From: Gammaproteobacteria bacterium
GTDB lineage: Bacteria; Pseudomonadota; Gammaproteobacteria; PS1; Pseudothioglobaceae
Length of the DNA: 33,507 nt
Reading direction: 5' to 3'
Assembly: GCA_016845205.1 (NCBI GenBank)
Contig: JAERTA010000051.1
Span: 1 to 33,507 of the forward strand
Positions 11,301-21,066 of this stretch are shown here, piece after piece. Position 1 is the stretch's first letter, and the number at the start of each line of letters is the position of its first letter. A program made the translations under genes and the position numbers. The notes under the pieces were generated by a model. It did not search any database, was not told the origin of the DNA, and saw only the letters and a list, made by a program, of their open reading frames with translations.

Positions 11301-12136
11301 AAAACTCAGAAGGTTTAAAAACTAGTCTCTCTTTTGATCACAATCAATCAATATCGGCGCCATATATTGCCACTAATGCCAAACCCAAAATCGCCGTATT
11401 AAGAGAGCAAGGCATTAATGGTCAAGTAGAAATGGCAGCGGCTTTTAATAAGGCTGAATTTGAAGCGATCGACGTGCACATGAGTGACATTCTATCGGGT
11501 CGTATATCACTATCAGATTTCAAAGGTTTGGTCGCTTGTGGTGGCTTCTCTTACGGCGATGTACTTGGCGCCGGCAGAGGTTGGGCAAGTTCAATTTTGT
11601 ACAATGTGAGAGCTAAAGATAACTTCCAGGCCTTTTTCGAGCGAGATGATAGCTTTGCACTTGGTATTTGTAATGGTTGTCAAATGATGTCTAATTTAGG
11701 TGAAATCATCCCTGGATCTGAGCATTGGCCAAGTTTTAATCGCAATGTTTCAGAGCAATTTGAAGCGCGTTTTTCATCCGTTAAAATTGGTGAATCAAAT
11801 TCAATTTTCTTAAAAGACATGGCAGGCTCTATTATGCCAATTGCCATTGCCCATGGTGAAGGCCGTGCAATATTCAAAGGCAGTCAATCTGAGCAACACA
11901 TTGCATTACAGTATGTAGATCACGCCGGTGATTTAACACAAACCTACCCTCACAATCCAAACGGCTCAGATAATGCAGTTGCCGGTGTGACGAATGATTC
12001 TGGGCAAGTGACGATTATGATGCCGCATCCTGAACGTGTGTTCCGTGCGGTGCAAAATTCACACCATCCAAAAGACTGGGATGAGCGTAGCCCATGGATG
12101 AGAATGTTTGAAAATGCCAGAGCTTGGGTTGATTGA
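8300..12136 (+). CDS. purL: phosphoribosylformylglycinamidine synthase (single-chain PurL)
   Basis: 1278 aa; [50 protein letters not shown]-terminal glutaminase [16 protein letters not shown] overlap with yebC. Confidence 0.97.
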   Translation: MIHTHQGISALGAFKTKALQTKISKAQPGLNLLSAEFIHFADLNEALSEVETSHLDHLLSYTPALPANSAQSSIVVIPRLGTISPWSSKATDIVHLCDINKINRIERATIYHFDAKITESTQVLSAIMDKMTESVLDSIDDAHTIFDNFEPQPFAGVDILANGKSALEKTNIELGLALSDGEIDYLVESFTKLERNPTDIELMMFAQANSEHCRHKIFNADWSIDGVEQAKSLFSMIRNTYHKHPEGLLSVYSDNSAVMEGFEGERFYADENGKYISSKEHRAILMKVETHNHPTAIAPHPGAATGSGGEIRDEGATGQGSKPKVGLCGFSVSNLKINNAQQPWEVDYGKPNQIVSALDIMLEGPIGAAAFNNEFGRPNTLGYFRSFEQQTPNGEVRGYHKPIMLAGGLGHIQEQHIEKGNIPAGSKIIVLGGPAMLIGLGGGAASSVKSGEQSEDLDFASVQRANPEMERRAQEVIDRCANLGNNNPIISIHDIGAGGLSNGLPELVNDSGRGGRFELRNIPNDDNQMSPLEIWCNESQERYVLAIAPTSLDLFGDICERERAPFAVLGESTKEQELVLSDSLFNNNPIDMPMGVLLGNPPKTSIDAQTPIDNLNALDVSSIKLDEAITRILQLPTVASKNFLITIGDRSVTGMVARDQFVGPWQVPVADCAISLADYVGYQGEIMSMGEKTPLALVNAESAARMTIGEALTNMLGGYVEDIHHISLSANWMSASGHPGEDAKLFEAVKSVGMDLCPELGLTVPVGKDSMSMRSSWVENDKDKAVTAPLSLIITAFSKTPDARLQITPLLNTDEASELWLIDLGFGQNRMGGSCLAQVYNQVGNIAPNLDDGSVFKNFFSVINQLNKDGLINAYHDRSDGGVITTLLEMAFASHCGLDIQTSEQNITDLFNEELGCVIQVSNNNKDAVTQALATAGLSNCTRHIANINDTDNIQIHADDKVLFKQSRTQLQSLWSSTSYEIAKLRDNPQCAEEEFAGIVENSEGLKTSLSFDHNQSISAPYIATNAKPKIAVLREQGINGQVEMAAAFNKAEFEAIDVHMSDILSGRISLSDFKGLVACGGFSYGDVLGAGRGWASSILYNVRAKDNFQAFFERDDSFALGICNGCQMMSNLGEIIPGSEHWPSFNRNVSEQFEARFSSVKIGESNSIFLKDMAGSIMPIAIAHGEGRAIFKGSQSEQHIALQYVDHAGDLTQTYPHNPNGSDNAVAGVTNDSGQVTIMMPHPERVFRAVQNSHHPKDWDERSPWMRMFENARAWVD

Positions 12137-12782
12137 TTACACACTGATTCGCTCTAAACGCAAAACACTGAGTTTGCAAATCAACGCCCACGCTGAACTT
12201 GTTATTCGTTGCCCACAAAAACTTTCCATTAAAGAAGTAGAATCTTTTATTGCTGATAAATCACGCTGGATAGAAAAGAAACAACGTACAATACAAGCGC
12301 AACAAATACAAACACCAAGTTACGAAAAAGGCGAGCAGTTTTTGTATTTGGGTAATCAATATCCATTAACTCACAATGCCGAACAAACCTCTAAACTCGA
12401 CTTTGATGGCAAGGTATTTAGTTTAAAAAGTGATGGTTACTCAGCTTTTCACACTTGGTATAAAGCCGCTTTTAAAAAAATTGCCCTACCAAGATTGGAT
12501 TATTACGCAGATCTTTATCAGTTAAGTTATCAGCAAGTTCGCCTAAAAACACAAAAAACACGATGGGGTTCTTGCAGTGGCGCAAACAATATTAACCTTA
12601 ACTATTTACTCATTCAAGCGCCAATGAGCGTGATTGACTATGTGATTGTGCATGAGCTTGCCCATACAAAGATTAAAAATCATTCGAAAGATTTTTGGCA
12701 ATTGGTTGAATCAATATTGCCAAAATATAAAGCCAGCAAACGCTGGCTTAAAGATAATGGCCACAAGCTACACAACTTATAG
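12108..12782 (+). CDS. YgjP-like (DUF45) zinc metallopeptidase
   Basis: [16 protein letters not shown] motif, KTRWGSCS; start TTG 12108 or ATG 12114, overlapping the purL end. Confidence 0.85.
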   Translation: MKMPELGLIDYTLIRSKRKTLSLQINAHAELVIRCPQKLSIKEVESFIADKSRWIEKKQRTIQAQQIQTPSYEKGEQFLYLGNQYPLTHNAEQTSKLDFDGKVFSLKSDGYSAFHTWYKAAFKKIALPRLDYYADLYQLSYQQVRLKTQKTRWGSCSGANNINLNYLLIQAPMSVIDYVIVHELAHTKIKNHSKDFWQLVESILPKYKASKRWLKDNGHKLHNL

Positions 12783-12793
12783 CTAAAAACAGA

Positions 12794-13123
12794 TTACTTG
12801 TTATTGAACTTGTCTGTTGCTTCTTGCATGGCTGCCTCTAAAGTGCCCATTTCAGCCATCTCGATAATAATATCACCACCACCAACTAACTCAGCGTTAA
12901 AGTAAATTTGTGGAAACGTTGGCCAGTCTTGGAAAGCTGGTAAGTTTTGCATCACTTCTTGATCTTCAAAGATATTAACATAAGCAAATTCAACGCCAGT
13001 TGATGCTAATGTTTGCGCAGCACGCGCTGAAAAACCACACTGTGGAAATTGAGGTGTACCTTTCATATAAAGTACGATTGGTGCACTGTCTACTTGAGCT
13101 TGAATTCTATCCATTATGTCCAT
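12794..13123 (-). CDS. grxD: monothiol glutaredoxin (Grx4 type)
   Basis: CGFS active site (PQCGFSARA), WPTFPQIYFNAELVGGGDI; start set at MDIMDRIQ (13123), with AGGAG at 13131-13135; ORF track extends to 13186. Confidence 0.93.
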   Translation of the reverse strand: MDIMDRIQAQVDSAPIVLYMKGTPQFPQCGFSARAAQTLASTGVEFAYVNIFEDQEVMQNLPAFQDWPTFPQIYFNAELVGGGDIIIEMAEMGTLEAAMQEATDKFNNK

Positions 13124-13191
13124 TGCATTACTCCTGTTTGATTCTGAATGTCCGAGTATTTTACTCTTATACAAACTATTGCGCAATTATT

Positions 13192-13782
13192 CTATTGCTT
13201 AATCGCCTGAGAGATTGTGTATTTTTGCCCTTGCTTAAGTTTTTTATAATTGCCAAATACTGATTTAAAATTATCCTTAATAAAATTGCGCAAACCGTTA
13301 ATAGTAACAAAGGTAATTTTTCCACCAGGTTTGAGTGCGTCATAAGCATCGTAAAGAATAATACTAAGCTGTTCTCGCCCAACTTTAGCAGGCACATTAG
13401 AAATAATCTGATCAAAGTAATTGTCTTTATTAACACTTAAAAACGCATCAGACAAATAAGCCTCGGCATTATCAATATAATTAAGTCTGGCATTGTTATT
13501 TGATAATTCAACCGCAACAAAATCTTTATCCACCATATGCACTTCACCTTTCGGGCAAGACTTAGCAACAGACAAACCAATCGGGCCATAACCACAGCCA
13601 AGATCTAGACATTTGTCATGCTCATTAATATTTAAATACTTCATTAATAATAAAGTACCCTCATCAATTGCACGTGGGCTAAACACACCCCATCGTGTAT
13701 TCAGTGTTAGATCATGGCCTAACAAAGTAGTTTGAATACTAAGATCTTGCTTTAACTTTGGAATGTCTTCTCTGGTAAACAT
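13192..13782 (-). CDS. RsmC-like class I SAM methyltransferase
   Basis: DLGCGYGPIGLSVA, SNVPAKVG (NPP-like), RWGVFSPRAID; start preferred at MFTREDIP (13782); ORF track start 13800. Confidence 0.8.
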   Translation of the reverse strand: MFTREDIPKLKQDLSIQTTLLGHDLTLNTRWGVFSPRAIDEGTLLLMKYLNINEHDKCLDLGCGYGPIGLSVAKSCPKGEVHMVDKDFVAVELSNNNARLNYIDNAEAYLSDAFLSVNKDNYFDQIISNVPAKVGREQLSIILYDAYDALKPGGKITFVTINGLRNFIKDNFKSVFGNYKKLKQGQKYTISQAIKQ

Positions 13783-13839
13783 ATCACACTTATTATACAT
13801 AAGGGTAATCAGCGATACTCTGATGATAAAATAGCACCT

Positions 13840-15195
13840 ATGAATAGACCAGAACTCTTATCCCCTGCTGGAAGCCTAAAACATATGCGCTATGCTTATG
13901 CTTATGGTGCTGATGCTGTCTATGCAGGACAGCCTAGATACAGCTTGCGTGTACGTAATAATTCGTTTGATTTTGACACACTCAAGCAAGGAATTAAAGA
14001 GGCTCACGATCAAAATAAGAAGTTTTTTGTTGCCTCTAATATCATCCCGCACAACAGTAAGATTAAAACCTATATGGACGATATATCTCCAGTAGTAGAT
14101 CTCAAACCAGATGCTTTAATTATGGCGGATCCTGGTTTGATTATGATGGTAAAGGAGAAATTCCCTGATCAAGTCATTCATCTTTCAGTCCAAGCCAATA
14201 CCATTAACTATGCAACGGTCAAATTCTGGCAACAAGCTGGCGTTAGTCGCATCATTCTTTCTCGTGAATTATCGCTCGATGAAGTCAAAGAAATTCGTCA
14301 AGAGTGTCCTGATATTGAATTAGAAGTATTTGTACATGGCGCTTTATGTATTGCTTACTCGGGTCGATGTTTATTATCAGGTTACTTTAACCATCGTGAC
14401 CCAAACCAAGGCTCATGTACTAACTCTTGTCGCTGGAAATACGATGTTAAAGAAGCTGAGGAAACCTTTGAAGGCGACATTAAAGCAGTTGAAATAAAAG
14501 CACCTGAAGAGCAAGTTGTCTTACTTGAAGAAGAAGGTCGCCCTGGTGAGCTAATGCCTGCTTATGAAGATGAACACGGCACCTACATCATGAATTCAAA
14601 AGACTTGCGTGCAATTGAACATGTGCATACGCTAACCACCATGGGGATTGATTCATTAAAAATTGAGGGCCGCACAAAGTCTCACTATTATGCAGCTCGC
14701 ACTGCGCAAGTTTATGCACAAGCTATTGATGATGCGGTTGCCGGTAGAGAGTTTAATCCAGAAGCTTTTGGTGTGTTAGAAAATCTAGCCAATCGAGGCT
14801 ATACCGATGGTTTTTATCGTCGTCATCAGCCTGAAGAATTGCAAACCTATTTTGATAATTATTCACGCTCCAATCAGCAACAAGTGGTTGGTGAAATCTT
14901 AGATTACAAAGATGGTAAGGCACTAATTGAAGCTAAAAATAAATTTAGTGTCGGTGACTCTATTGAAGTAATCTTACCTCAAGGTTGTTTCCATACGACG
15001 GTAGAGTCAATGATAACAGAATACAATGAAACACTAGAAGTTGCCAAAGGTAGTGGTTATAGAGTGTGGATTCCAATGCCTAAAATAAAACCAGAGCTTG
15101 GATTTATTGCTAGAAATTTTGATGAAAAAATTAAAATTAAGAATAAAAATATTCAAAAAGATCCAAATCAAAAAATTCGCAGACCCTCTTGGTAA
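13840..15195 (+). CDS. trhP: U32-family peptidase-like tRNA hydroxylation protein TrhP (YegQ)
   Basis: 451 aa; PELLSPAGSLKHMRYAYAYGADAVYAG, EVFVHGALCIAYSGRCLLSGYFNHRDPNQGSCTNSCRWKY. Confidence 0.9.
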   Translation: MNRPELLSPAGSLKHMRYAYAYGADAVYAGQPRYSLRVRNNSFDFDTLKQGIKEAHDQNKKFFVASNIIPHNSKIKTYMDDISPVVDLKPDALIMADPGLIMMVKEKFPDQVIHLSVQANTINYATVKFWQQAGVSRIILSRELSLDEVKEIRQECPDIELEVFVHGALCIAYSGRCLLSGYFNHRDPNQGSCTNSCRWKYDVKEAEETFEGDIKAVEIKAPEEQVVLLEEEGRPGELMPAYEDEHGTYIMNSKDLRAIEHVHTLTTMGIDSLKIEGRTKSHYYAARTAQVYAQAIDDAVAGREFNPEAFGVLENLANRGYTDGFYRRHQPEELQTYFDNYSRSNQQQVVGEILDYKDGKALIEAKNKFSVGDSIEVILPQGCFHTTVESMITEYNETLEVAKGSGYRVWIPMPKIKPELGFIARNFDEKIKIKNKNIQKDPNQKIRRPSW

Positions 15196-15245
15196 TTAAC
15201 AAAGCCCATCAAGTATAATACTGTCTTTTGTAGCAAGGTTATTCA

Positions 15246-17048
15246 GTGCTAGATTCCATCAAATCTCCACAAGATATTAAACAACTGGATTTAGATCAAC
15301 TACAATCCTTAGTGGACGAAATACGTGCATTTCTAATTGAAAACATTCAAAAAACCGGTGGCCATCTAGCCCCCAATCTTGGCACAGTTGAATTAACGGT
15401 TGCCATGCATTATGTTTTTGACACACCCGATGATAGCTTTGTATTTGATGTGGGACACCAAGCTTACACACATAAAATCTTAACAGGTCGCCTAGATAAA
15501 ATGCATACTTTGCGTCAAAAAAATGGCCTTTCTGGATTTACCAAGCGTAGCGAAAGTGAGCACGATGTCTTTGGTGCTGGGCACTCGTCTACTTCAATTA
15601 GTGCCGCGCTAGGTATTGCCATTGGCAATAAAATCAACCGAGTTGAAAAAAAATCTATCGCTGTTATTGGTGATGGCGCGCTCACTGGCGGCATGTCTTT
15701 TGAAGCGCTAAATCATGCGGGTGATTCAGATGCCGATTTACTCATTGTTCTTAATGACAATGACATGAGCATCTCTAAAAATGTGGGTGCGATGAATAAG
15801 TACCTTACCAAACTTATTTCTGGCAAGGTGTACTCGACCATGAAATCAAAATCTTTGGGTTTTTTAGAAAAAATGCCAATGGTCCACGAATTTGCCAAAC
15901 GTTCAGAAGAGCATATCAAAGGCATGGTGTTACCTAGCACCTTGTTTGAAGAGTTAAGCATTGATTATTTTGGTCCTATTGATGGGCATGATTTACCCAT
16001 GCTGGTTAAGACCTTGCAAAATTTAAAACAACTTAAAATGCCACGCTTACTTCATATTATTACTAAAAAAGGTTACGGTTTAGAAACTGCAGAAAATGAC
16101 CCTTGTAAATTTCATGGGGTAGCACCTGCCCAAACCAATAACTCCACTTTACCAAGCTATAGCGCAGTTTTTGGCCAATGGTTATTAGACATGGCTAAAA
16201 ATGATCAACAACTGATGGCGATTACACCAGCCATGTGCACTGGATCTGGCATGAGTGAATTTGAAACTAAATTCCCTGAACAGTACTTTGATGTTGGCAT
16301 TGCTGAACAACATGCTGTTACTTTTGCAGGTGGTTTAGCCACTCAGGGCTTAAAGCCTGTTGTAGCCATTTACTCAACTTTTTTACAAAGAGGCTACGAT
16401 CAACTCATTCATGATATCGCTCTACAAAATTTAAATGTTGTCTTTGCTATAGATCGTGCAGGTTTGGTCGGTGCTGATGGTGCCACACATGCCGGTAGTT
16501 TTGATTTAAGTTTTTTAAGATGTATTCCTAATTTAGTCATTATGGCGCCGAGCAATGCAAGTGAGTTATATCAAATGCTTAATACAGCCTATCACACAAG
16601 TGGTCCAATATGCGTTCGCTACCCTCGTGGCGCCTCTTTAATTGAAGACTATACCAGTAATAGCACAATAGAAATAGGAAAGGGAAACGTTACTAGATTT
16701 GGTAGTAAGATTGCAATCTTTGCCTTCGGCACAACACTTGATCAAGCACTCATTGCAGGCGAAGAGTTAGATGCAACTGTGGTTGATATGCGTTTTGTTA
16801 AGCCGTTAGATGAAACACTAATTTTAAAACTTTCTCAAACACACCAGCAGCTTATAACGGTTGAAGACAATGCGACAACAGGAGGGGCTGGTAGTGGTGT
16901 TAGTGAGTTATTGCACACACATAAAATCAGCACGCCACTCACCCTGCTAGGTTTGCCGGACAGCTTTACCGAACAAGGACCACAAGAAGAGTTGTACGCA
17001 TTATACGGCTTAGATTCAGAGAGTATCATTCAAGCTGCACAATCATGA
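15246..17048 (+). CDS. dxs: 1-deoxy-D-xylulose-5-phosphate synthase
   Basis: 600 aa, GTG start; GHLAPNLGTVELTVAMHYVFDTP, GDGALTGGMSFEALN, DVGIAEQHAVTFAGG; TATAAT at 15214-15219. Confidence 0.97.
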   Translation: MLDSIKSPQDIKQLDLDQLQSLVDEIRAFLIENIQKTGGHLAPNLGTVELTVAMHYVFDTPDDSFVFDVGHQAYTHKILTGRLDKMHTLRQKNGLSGFTKRSESEHDVFGAGHSSTSISAALGIAIGNKINRVEKKSIAVIGDGALTGGMSFEALNHAGDSDADLLIVLNDNDMSISKNVGAMNKYLTKLISGKVYSTMKSKSLGFLEKMPMVHEFAKRSEEHIKGMVLPSTLFEELSIDYFGPIDGHDLPMLVKTLQNLKQLKMPRLLHIITKKGYGLETAENDPCKFHGVAPAQTNNSTLPSYSAVFGQWLLDMAKNDQQLMAITPAMCTGSGMSEFETKFPEQYFDVGIAEQHAVTFAGGLATQGLKPVVAIYSTFLQRGYDQLIHDIALQNLNVVFAIDRAGLVGADGATHAGSFDLSFLRCIPNLVIMAPSNASELYQMLNTAYHTSGPICVRYPRGASLIEDYTSNSTIEIGKGNVTRFGSKIAIFAFGTTLDQALIAGEELDATVVDMRFVKPLDETLILKLSQTHQQLITVEDNATTGGAGSGVSELLHTHKISTPLTLLGLPDSFTEQGPQEELYALYGLDSESIIQAAQS

Positions 17049-17539
17049 AAAAGATCTTCAAACGCCTTAGTCCCGATCCACAAGAATTAAAGGATCACAA
17101 ACATTTGGGCTGGCTAAGTGAGCATTTACATGATCCAAGTCTGTGGAATTTTAATCGACGCTCTATTTCTAAAGCGTTTGCAGTTGGTTTGTTTTGCGCC
17201 TTTATTCCAGTACCTTTTCAAATGCTACTAGCAGCGCCTGGTGCGGTTATTTTTTCAGCAAATTTGCCTTTATCAGTTGCATTAGTATGGATCACCAACC
17301 CAATCACCATGCCACCAGTCTACTATGGGTGTTACAAACTAGGCGCGTGGATATTAGGCATTGAAATCCAGCAAGACTTTGTTATGTCGCTCGATTATGT
17401 TTGGGAAGTGTTTGGTGTCATTTGGCAACCTTTCTTGCTTGGTTGCGCTATTGTGTCTGTTGCAAGTGCCTTTATTGGTTATTGGGCAATCCAGCTTATT
17501 TATCGACTTAAGGCATACAAAAGAATTAAGCGTTCTTGA
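17045..17539 (+). CDS. DUF2062 membrane protein
   Basis: 164 aa; [32 protein letters not shown]. Confidence 0.88.
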   Translation: MKKIFKRLSPDPQELKDHKHLGWLSEHLHDPSLWNFNRRSISKAFAVGLFCAFIPVPFQMLLAAPGAVIFSANLPLSVALVWITNPITMPPVYYGCYKLGAWILGIEIQQDFVMSLDYVWEVFGVIWQPFLLGCAIVSVASAFIGYWAIQLIYRLKAYKRIKRS

Positions 17540-18602
17540 GTTGCGAGCGTATTTGCGCTTCTAACTCGTCTACCAAATTGGTGTTTTCAACTTTAGAATG
17601 CGTTTGACCATTTATGTAGAGTAAATTAGGACTACCACCAGTCAAACCTACAGAGACTTCTTTTGCCTCACCTGGGCCGTTAACCACGCAACCAATCACT
17701 GCAACGTCAATCGGGTCAACTATATCTTCAAGACGAGATTCTAGCTCGTTAACCACTGAAATCACGTCAAACTTCTGACGAGAACATGATGGACAAGCAA
17801 TCAAATTAACGCCTTTTTTTCGCAAATGTAGGGACTTTAAAATATCAAAACCCACTTTAACTTCGTTAACTGGGTCAGATGCCAATGACACACGAATAGT
17901 GTCGCCAATACCTTCGGAAAGCAACAAACCCAAACCAATCGATGATTTCACCGCACCCGCTCTAAATGAGCCAGCTTCTGTAATACCTAAATGCAGCGGA
18001 TTATCAATTTGTGAAGCGAGTTGTTTGTAGGCAAACACAGTCATAAACACTTCAGAGGCCTTGAGTGATATTTTAAAATTATTAAAATTAAGCTTATCTA
18101 AAATATCAATATGCCTAAAAGCTGATTCCACCATAGCTTCTGGCGTTGGCTCAGTGTATTTTTTCTGCAAGTCTTTTTCTAATGAGCCTGCATTGACGCC
18201 AATTCGAATAGGAATATTATGGTCTTTGGCCGATGCCACCACTTCTCTAACTCGATCTTCTCGTCCAATATTGCCAGGATTAATACGCAAACAATCAGCA
18301 CCATACTCTGCAACCTTAAGCGCGATTTTATAATCAAAATGAATATCGGTAATGAGTGGAATACTGGCTTGTTTTTTAATCTCTTTAAAGGCTTTGGCGG
18401 CTTCCATCGTTGGTACTGAAACACGCACCAGATCTGCACCTGCATCTGCAATTGACTGAATCTGAGCCAATGTCGCATCAACATCACAGGTGTCAGTATT
18501 GGTCATACTTTGCACAGATATCGGCGCATCGCCACCAATAGCAACATCGCCTACAAAGATTTTCCTAGATTTTCTTCGATTAATAGTGTGGACAGGCTTC
18601 AT
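17526..18602 (-). CDS. ispG: 4-hydroxy-3-methylbut-2-en-1-yl diphosphate synthase
   Basis: 358 aa; [51 protein letters not shown]. Confidence 0.97.
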   Translation of the reverse strand: MKPVHTINRRKSRKIFVGDVAIGGDAPISVQSMTNTDTCDVDATLAQIQSIADAGADLVRVSVPTMEAAKAFKEIKKQASIPLITDIHFDYKIALKVAEYGADCLRINPGNIGREDRVREVVASAKDHNIPIRIGVNAGSLEKDLQKKYTEPTPEAMVESAFRHIDILDKLNFNNFKISLKASEVFMTVFAYKQLASQIDNPLHLGITEAGSFRAGAVKSSIGLGLLLSEGIGDTIRVSLASDPVNEVKVGFDILKSLHLRKKGVNLIACPSCSRQKFDVISVVNELESRLEDIVDPIDVAVIGCVVNGPGEAKEVSVGLTGGSPNLLYINGQTHSKVENTNLVDELEAQIRSQLKNA

Positions 18603-18895
18603 GGGGTTTCTCGATTATAAGTTTGTATCACTTCGTCTAAATTTTCCAACATTTGAGGCTGGGTCATTCTTTGTTGTTTTTGAATGGGTGTAACAACAAT
18701 AGGAATTGTTTCTACAGTTTGTTCAATTTCAGGCTCACTAATCACAATCAGTGTTGACTTTGGTTTTTTTGGTTTTTTTTGATTATCAAGATACCAATAA
18801 ATTAGCACACCAATAAACAGTAAAAATAAAATCCATAATTTAGATTTTCCATTGCTTTTCTTTTCTTTAGGGTAGTAATCAATCCCATCTATCAT
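18599..18895 (-). CDS. hypothetical single-TM protein between rlmN and ispG
   Basis: 98 aa; [20 protein letters not shown]; 4-bp overlaps with both neighbours support a real operonic gene. Confidence 0.65.
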   Translation of the reverse strand: MIDGIDYYPKEKKSNGKSKLWILFLLFIGVLIYWYLDNQKKPKKPKSTLIVISEPEIEQTVETIPIVVTPIQKQQRMTQPQMLENLDEVIQTYNRETP

Positions 18896-19956
18896 AATTT
18901 TGTGCGTTTGGTTTTATCTACTACTTGCCCTGCCAACTGCCCGCAAGCCGCATCTACATCTTCACCACGAGTGCGTCTGGTCATTGTACGCACTCCACTG
19001 TTAAATAAAACATCTTGAAAAGCTTCAATTGTAGCTGTTTTTGAAGTTTTATACTGGCTTTCTGGAAAAGGGTTAAAAGGGATTAAATTAACTTTAGCCG
19101 AAACGCCTTTTAGCAATTTTGCCAATTGCTTCGCTTGTCGAATACTATCGTTCACGCCTTCTAGCATCACATATTCGAATAGAATATGTCGTTCTTGAGT
19201 ACCAGCAGTTAAATAGTTTTGACAAGCGGCCATTAATTCATTAATCGGATATTTTTGATTAATTGGCACCAATTCATCTCTCAATTCATCATCCGGTGCA
19301 TGCAGGGAAATTGCCAAACTAACTGGTGTTGCATCTGCCATACGTAACAGTGCTGGAACAACGCCTGAAGTTGAAATAGTTACCTTGCGTCTTGATAAAC
19401 CGAAAGCCAAGTCATCTAATAATAAATCGCAAGCATTGTAAACTGCTTTTTCGTTTAATAAAGGCTCGCCCATACCCATAAACACCACATTAGAAATACG
19501 CTTACCCTTGTCATTTAAATACTGTTTAGCAATAATAACTTGAGCAATAATCTCAGCAGTACTTAGATTACGGTTAAAACCTTGCATGCCTGTTGAACAA
19601 AAAGTGCAGGCCAAAGAACAACCAACTTGCGAGGAAATACAAAGTGTACCTCGATCATTTTCAGGAATATAAACCGTTTCAATGTGGTTGTTTTGACCCA
19701 GATCAATTGCCCATTTAACCACCCCATCTAATGAAAAATTTTGCTTAGCAATGACAGGCAATTCTAAAGTTGCTGTTTGTTTTAATTTTTCTCTAAGACT
19801 TTTACTCAAATTTAACATTTGATTAAAATCTAGCTGATCTTTATGATAAACCCATTGCATGAATTGCTTAGTCCGATAAGGTTTTTCACCCAACTCAGCA
19901 AAAAAACTATTTAAAGCTTCTTGAGTTAGATTAAATAAATTAATGGCGTCTTTCAT
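18892..19956 (-). CDS. rlmN: 23S rRNA A2503 / tRNA A37 methyltransferase
   Basis: 354 aa; radical-SAM CSLACTFC, VVFMGMGEPLLN, RRTRGEDVDAACGQLAG. Confidence 0.97.
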   Translation of the reverse strand: MKDAINLFNLTQEALNSFFAELGEKPYRTKQFMQWVYHKDQLDFNQMLNLSKSLREKLKQTATLELPVIAKQNFSLDGVVKWAIDLGQNNHIETVYIPENDRGTLCISSQVGCSLACTFCSTGMQGFNRNLSTAEIIAQVIIAKQYLNDKGKRISNVVFMGMGEPLLNEKAVYNACDLLLDDLAFGLSRRKVTISTSGVVPALLRMADATPVSLAISLHAPDDELRDELVPINQKYPINELMAACQNYLTAGTQERHILFEYVMLEGVNDSIRQAKQLAKLLKGVSAKVNLIPFNPFPESQYKTSKTATIEAFQDVLFNSGVRTMTRRTRGEDVDAACGQLAGQVVDKTKRTKL

Positions 19957-19958
19957 AA

Positions 19959-19985
19959 GAAAAAAAGCACAGGCAAAGCTGTGCT
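19959..19985 (-). terminator. terminator-like hairpin abutting the rlmN start codon
   Basis: Minus strand AGCACAG-CTTTGC-CTGTGCT-TTTTTT-CTT-ATG. Confidence 0.7.
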
Positions 19986-20051
19986 ATCAACATAAGATTG
20001 TTATAAAACAAAGCAGGTATTTTAACTTAATTCGGGTTTTATTTCAGATAT

Positions 20052-20077
20052 AAAAAAAAGCACCCGAAGGTGCTTTT
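20052..20077 (-). terminator. intrinsic terminator of hup
   Basis: Minus strand AAAAGCACC-TTCG-GGTGCTTTTTTTT: UUCG tetraloop stem plus U tract. Confidence 0.9.
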
Positions 20078-20108
20078 AGATATAAATGGATAATTAATTA
20101 ACCATTAT

Positions 20109-20384
20109 TTATCCATTTACGGCATCTTTGAGTGCCTTACCAGCTTTAAATGCTGCCACTTTAGAAGCTGCAATCTGAATAGATGCACCTGTTTGTGGGT
20201 TACGACCTGTACGTGCTGCACGATCTCTAACAACAAAAGAACCAAAGCCTGTTAGTTGTACGCCGTCACCGCTAGCCATAGCGCCAGAAATAGCGTCTGT
20301 TGTTGCATTTAATGCACGACCTGCGTCTGCTTTAGAAAGGTTTGCTGCTGATGCGATTGCATCAATTAATTCTGATTTATTCAT
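20109..20384 (-). CDS. hup: HU-family DNA-binding protein
   Basis: 91 aa; [56 protein letters not shown]. Confidence 0.96.
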   Translation of the reverse strand: MNKSELIDAIASAANLSKADAGRALNATTDAISGAMASGDGVQLTGFGSFVVRDRAARTGRNPQTGASIQIAASKVAAFKAGKALKDAVNG

Positions 20385-20401
20385 TTCATCTCCTCGAAAG
20401 T

Positions 20402-20473
20402 TTATACAAAAATACTAAATGCTAAAGGTTTACTACACAAGGAGGTAAGAGAATGAAAAACGTATCTAATCAT
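20402..20473 (-). other. candidate 23-codon leader ORF (uORF) upstream of hup
   Basis: ATG...TAA encoding [28 protein letters not shown] 10 nt upstream; stop 17 nt before hup ATG. Confidence 0.4.
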
Positions 20474-20505
20474 ATGTTGCTAACCTCCAACATTTAGCCA
20501 CCTCA

Positions 20506-20534
20506 ATTATAAGGAAATATTCAAGCAATATCAA
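20506..20534 (-). promoter_or_regulatory. sigma70-like promoter for hup leader
   Basis: Minus strand TTGATA - 17 nt - TATAAT. Confidence 0.75.
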
Positions 20535-20557
20535 CAAATTGCAAAAAAAAATCGAAT

Positions 20558-21043
20558 TTAACGATTGCTCTCTTTTAGTGCTCTTTGTTTATCTCTTTCC
20601 CAGTCTTTAGTTTTAATATCCTGACGCTTATCATGGGCCTTTTTTCCTTTAGCTACGCCAATTTCAAGCTTAACCCTACCTCTAACCCAATACAATTTAA
20701 GCGGTACAACAGTCGCGCCTTTTTGATTAACTTTGTCTTTAATTCGATTAATTTCCAAACGATTTAACAATAATTTTCGCGTGCGTGTTGGATCAGGGTT
20801 TACATGGGTCGATGCATTTTTCATTGGTGAGATATGTGCACCAAATAAAAACAGCTCGTTATTCTTAAAAATAACGTAACTTTCTTTGATATGAACTTTA
20901 TTATCGCGCAGGCTTTTAACTTCCCATCCTTCTAAAGAGAGTCCTGCTTCGAGGCTTTGTTCGATAAAATAGTCATGTCGTGCTTTTTTATTAACAACAA
21001 TCGTATTCGAACTTGTTTTAGATTTTTTGGACTTCTTACCCAT
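20558..21043 (-). CDS. smpB: SsrA-binding protein
   Basis: 161 aa; KKARHDYFIEQSLEAGLSLEGWEVKSLRDNKVHIKESYV, KGKKAHDKRQ. Confidence 0.96.
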   Translation of the reverse strand: MGKKSKKSKTSSNTIVVNKKARHDYFIEQSLEAGLSLEGWEVKSLRDNKVHIKESYVIFKNNELFLFGAHISPMKNASTHVNPDPTRTRKLLLNRLEINRIKDKVNQKGATVVPLKLYWVRGRVKLEIGVAKGKKAHDKRQDIKTKDWERDKQRALKESNR

Positions 21044-21066
21044 AATCGTTACTAACCAATATTATC

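Noticed and set aside
13178-13187. 10-bp palindrome ATTGCGCAAT between grxD and the rsmC-like gene
   Set aside because: Short, not placed at an obvious promoter and could occur by chance.
20453-20497. Plus-strand 14-codon mini-ORF MKNVSNHMLLTSNI with an ideal AAGGAGG SD
   Set aside because: It is the complement of the hup leader inverted repeat (GGAGGT/ACCTCC) and has no convincing plus-strand promoter; most likely a by-product of the anti-SD sequence, though Ribo-seq could revive it.
20385-20557. tmRNA (ssrA) next to smpB
   Set aside because: No tRNA-Ala-like acceptor/T-arm halves or tag-peptide ORF found; the region is better explained as the hup leader.
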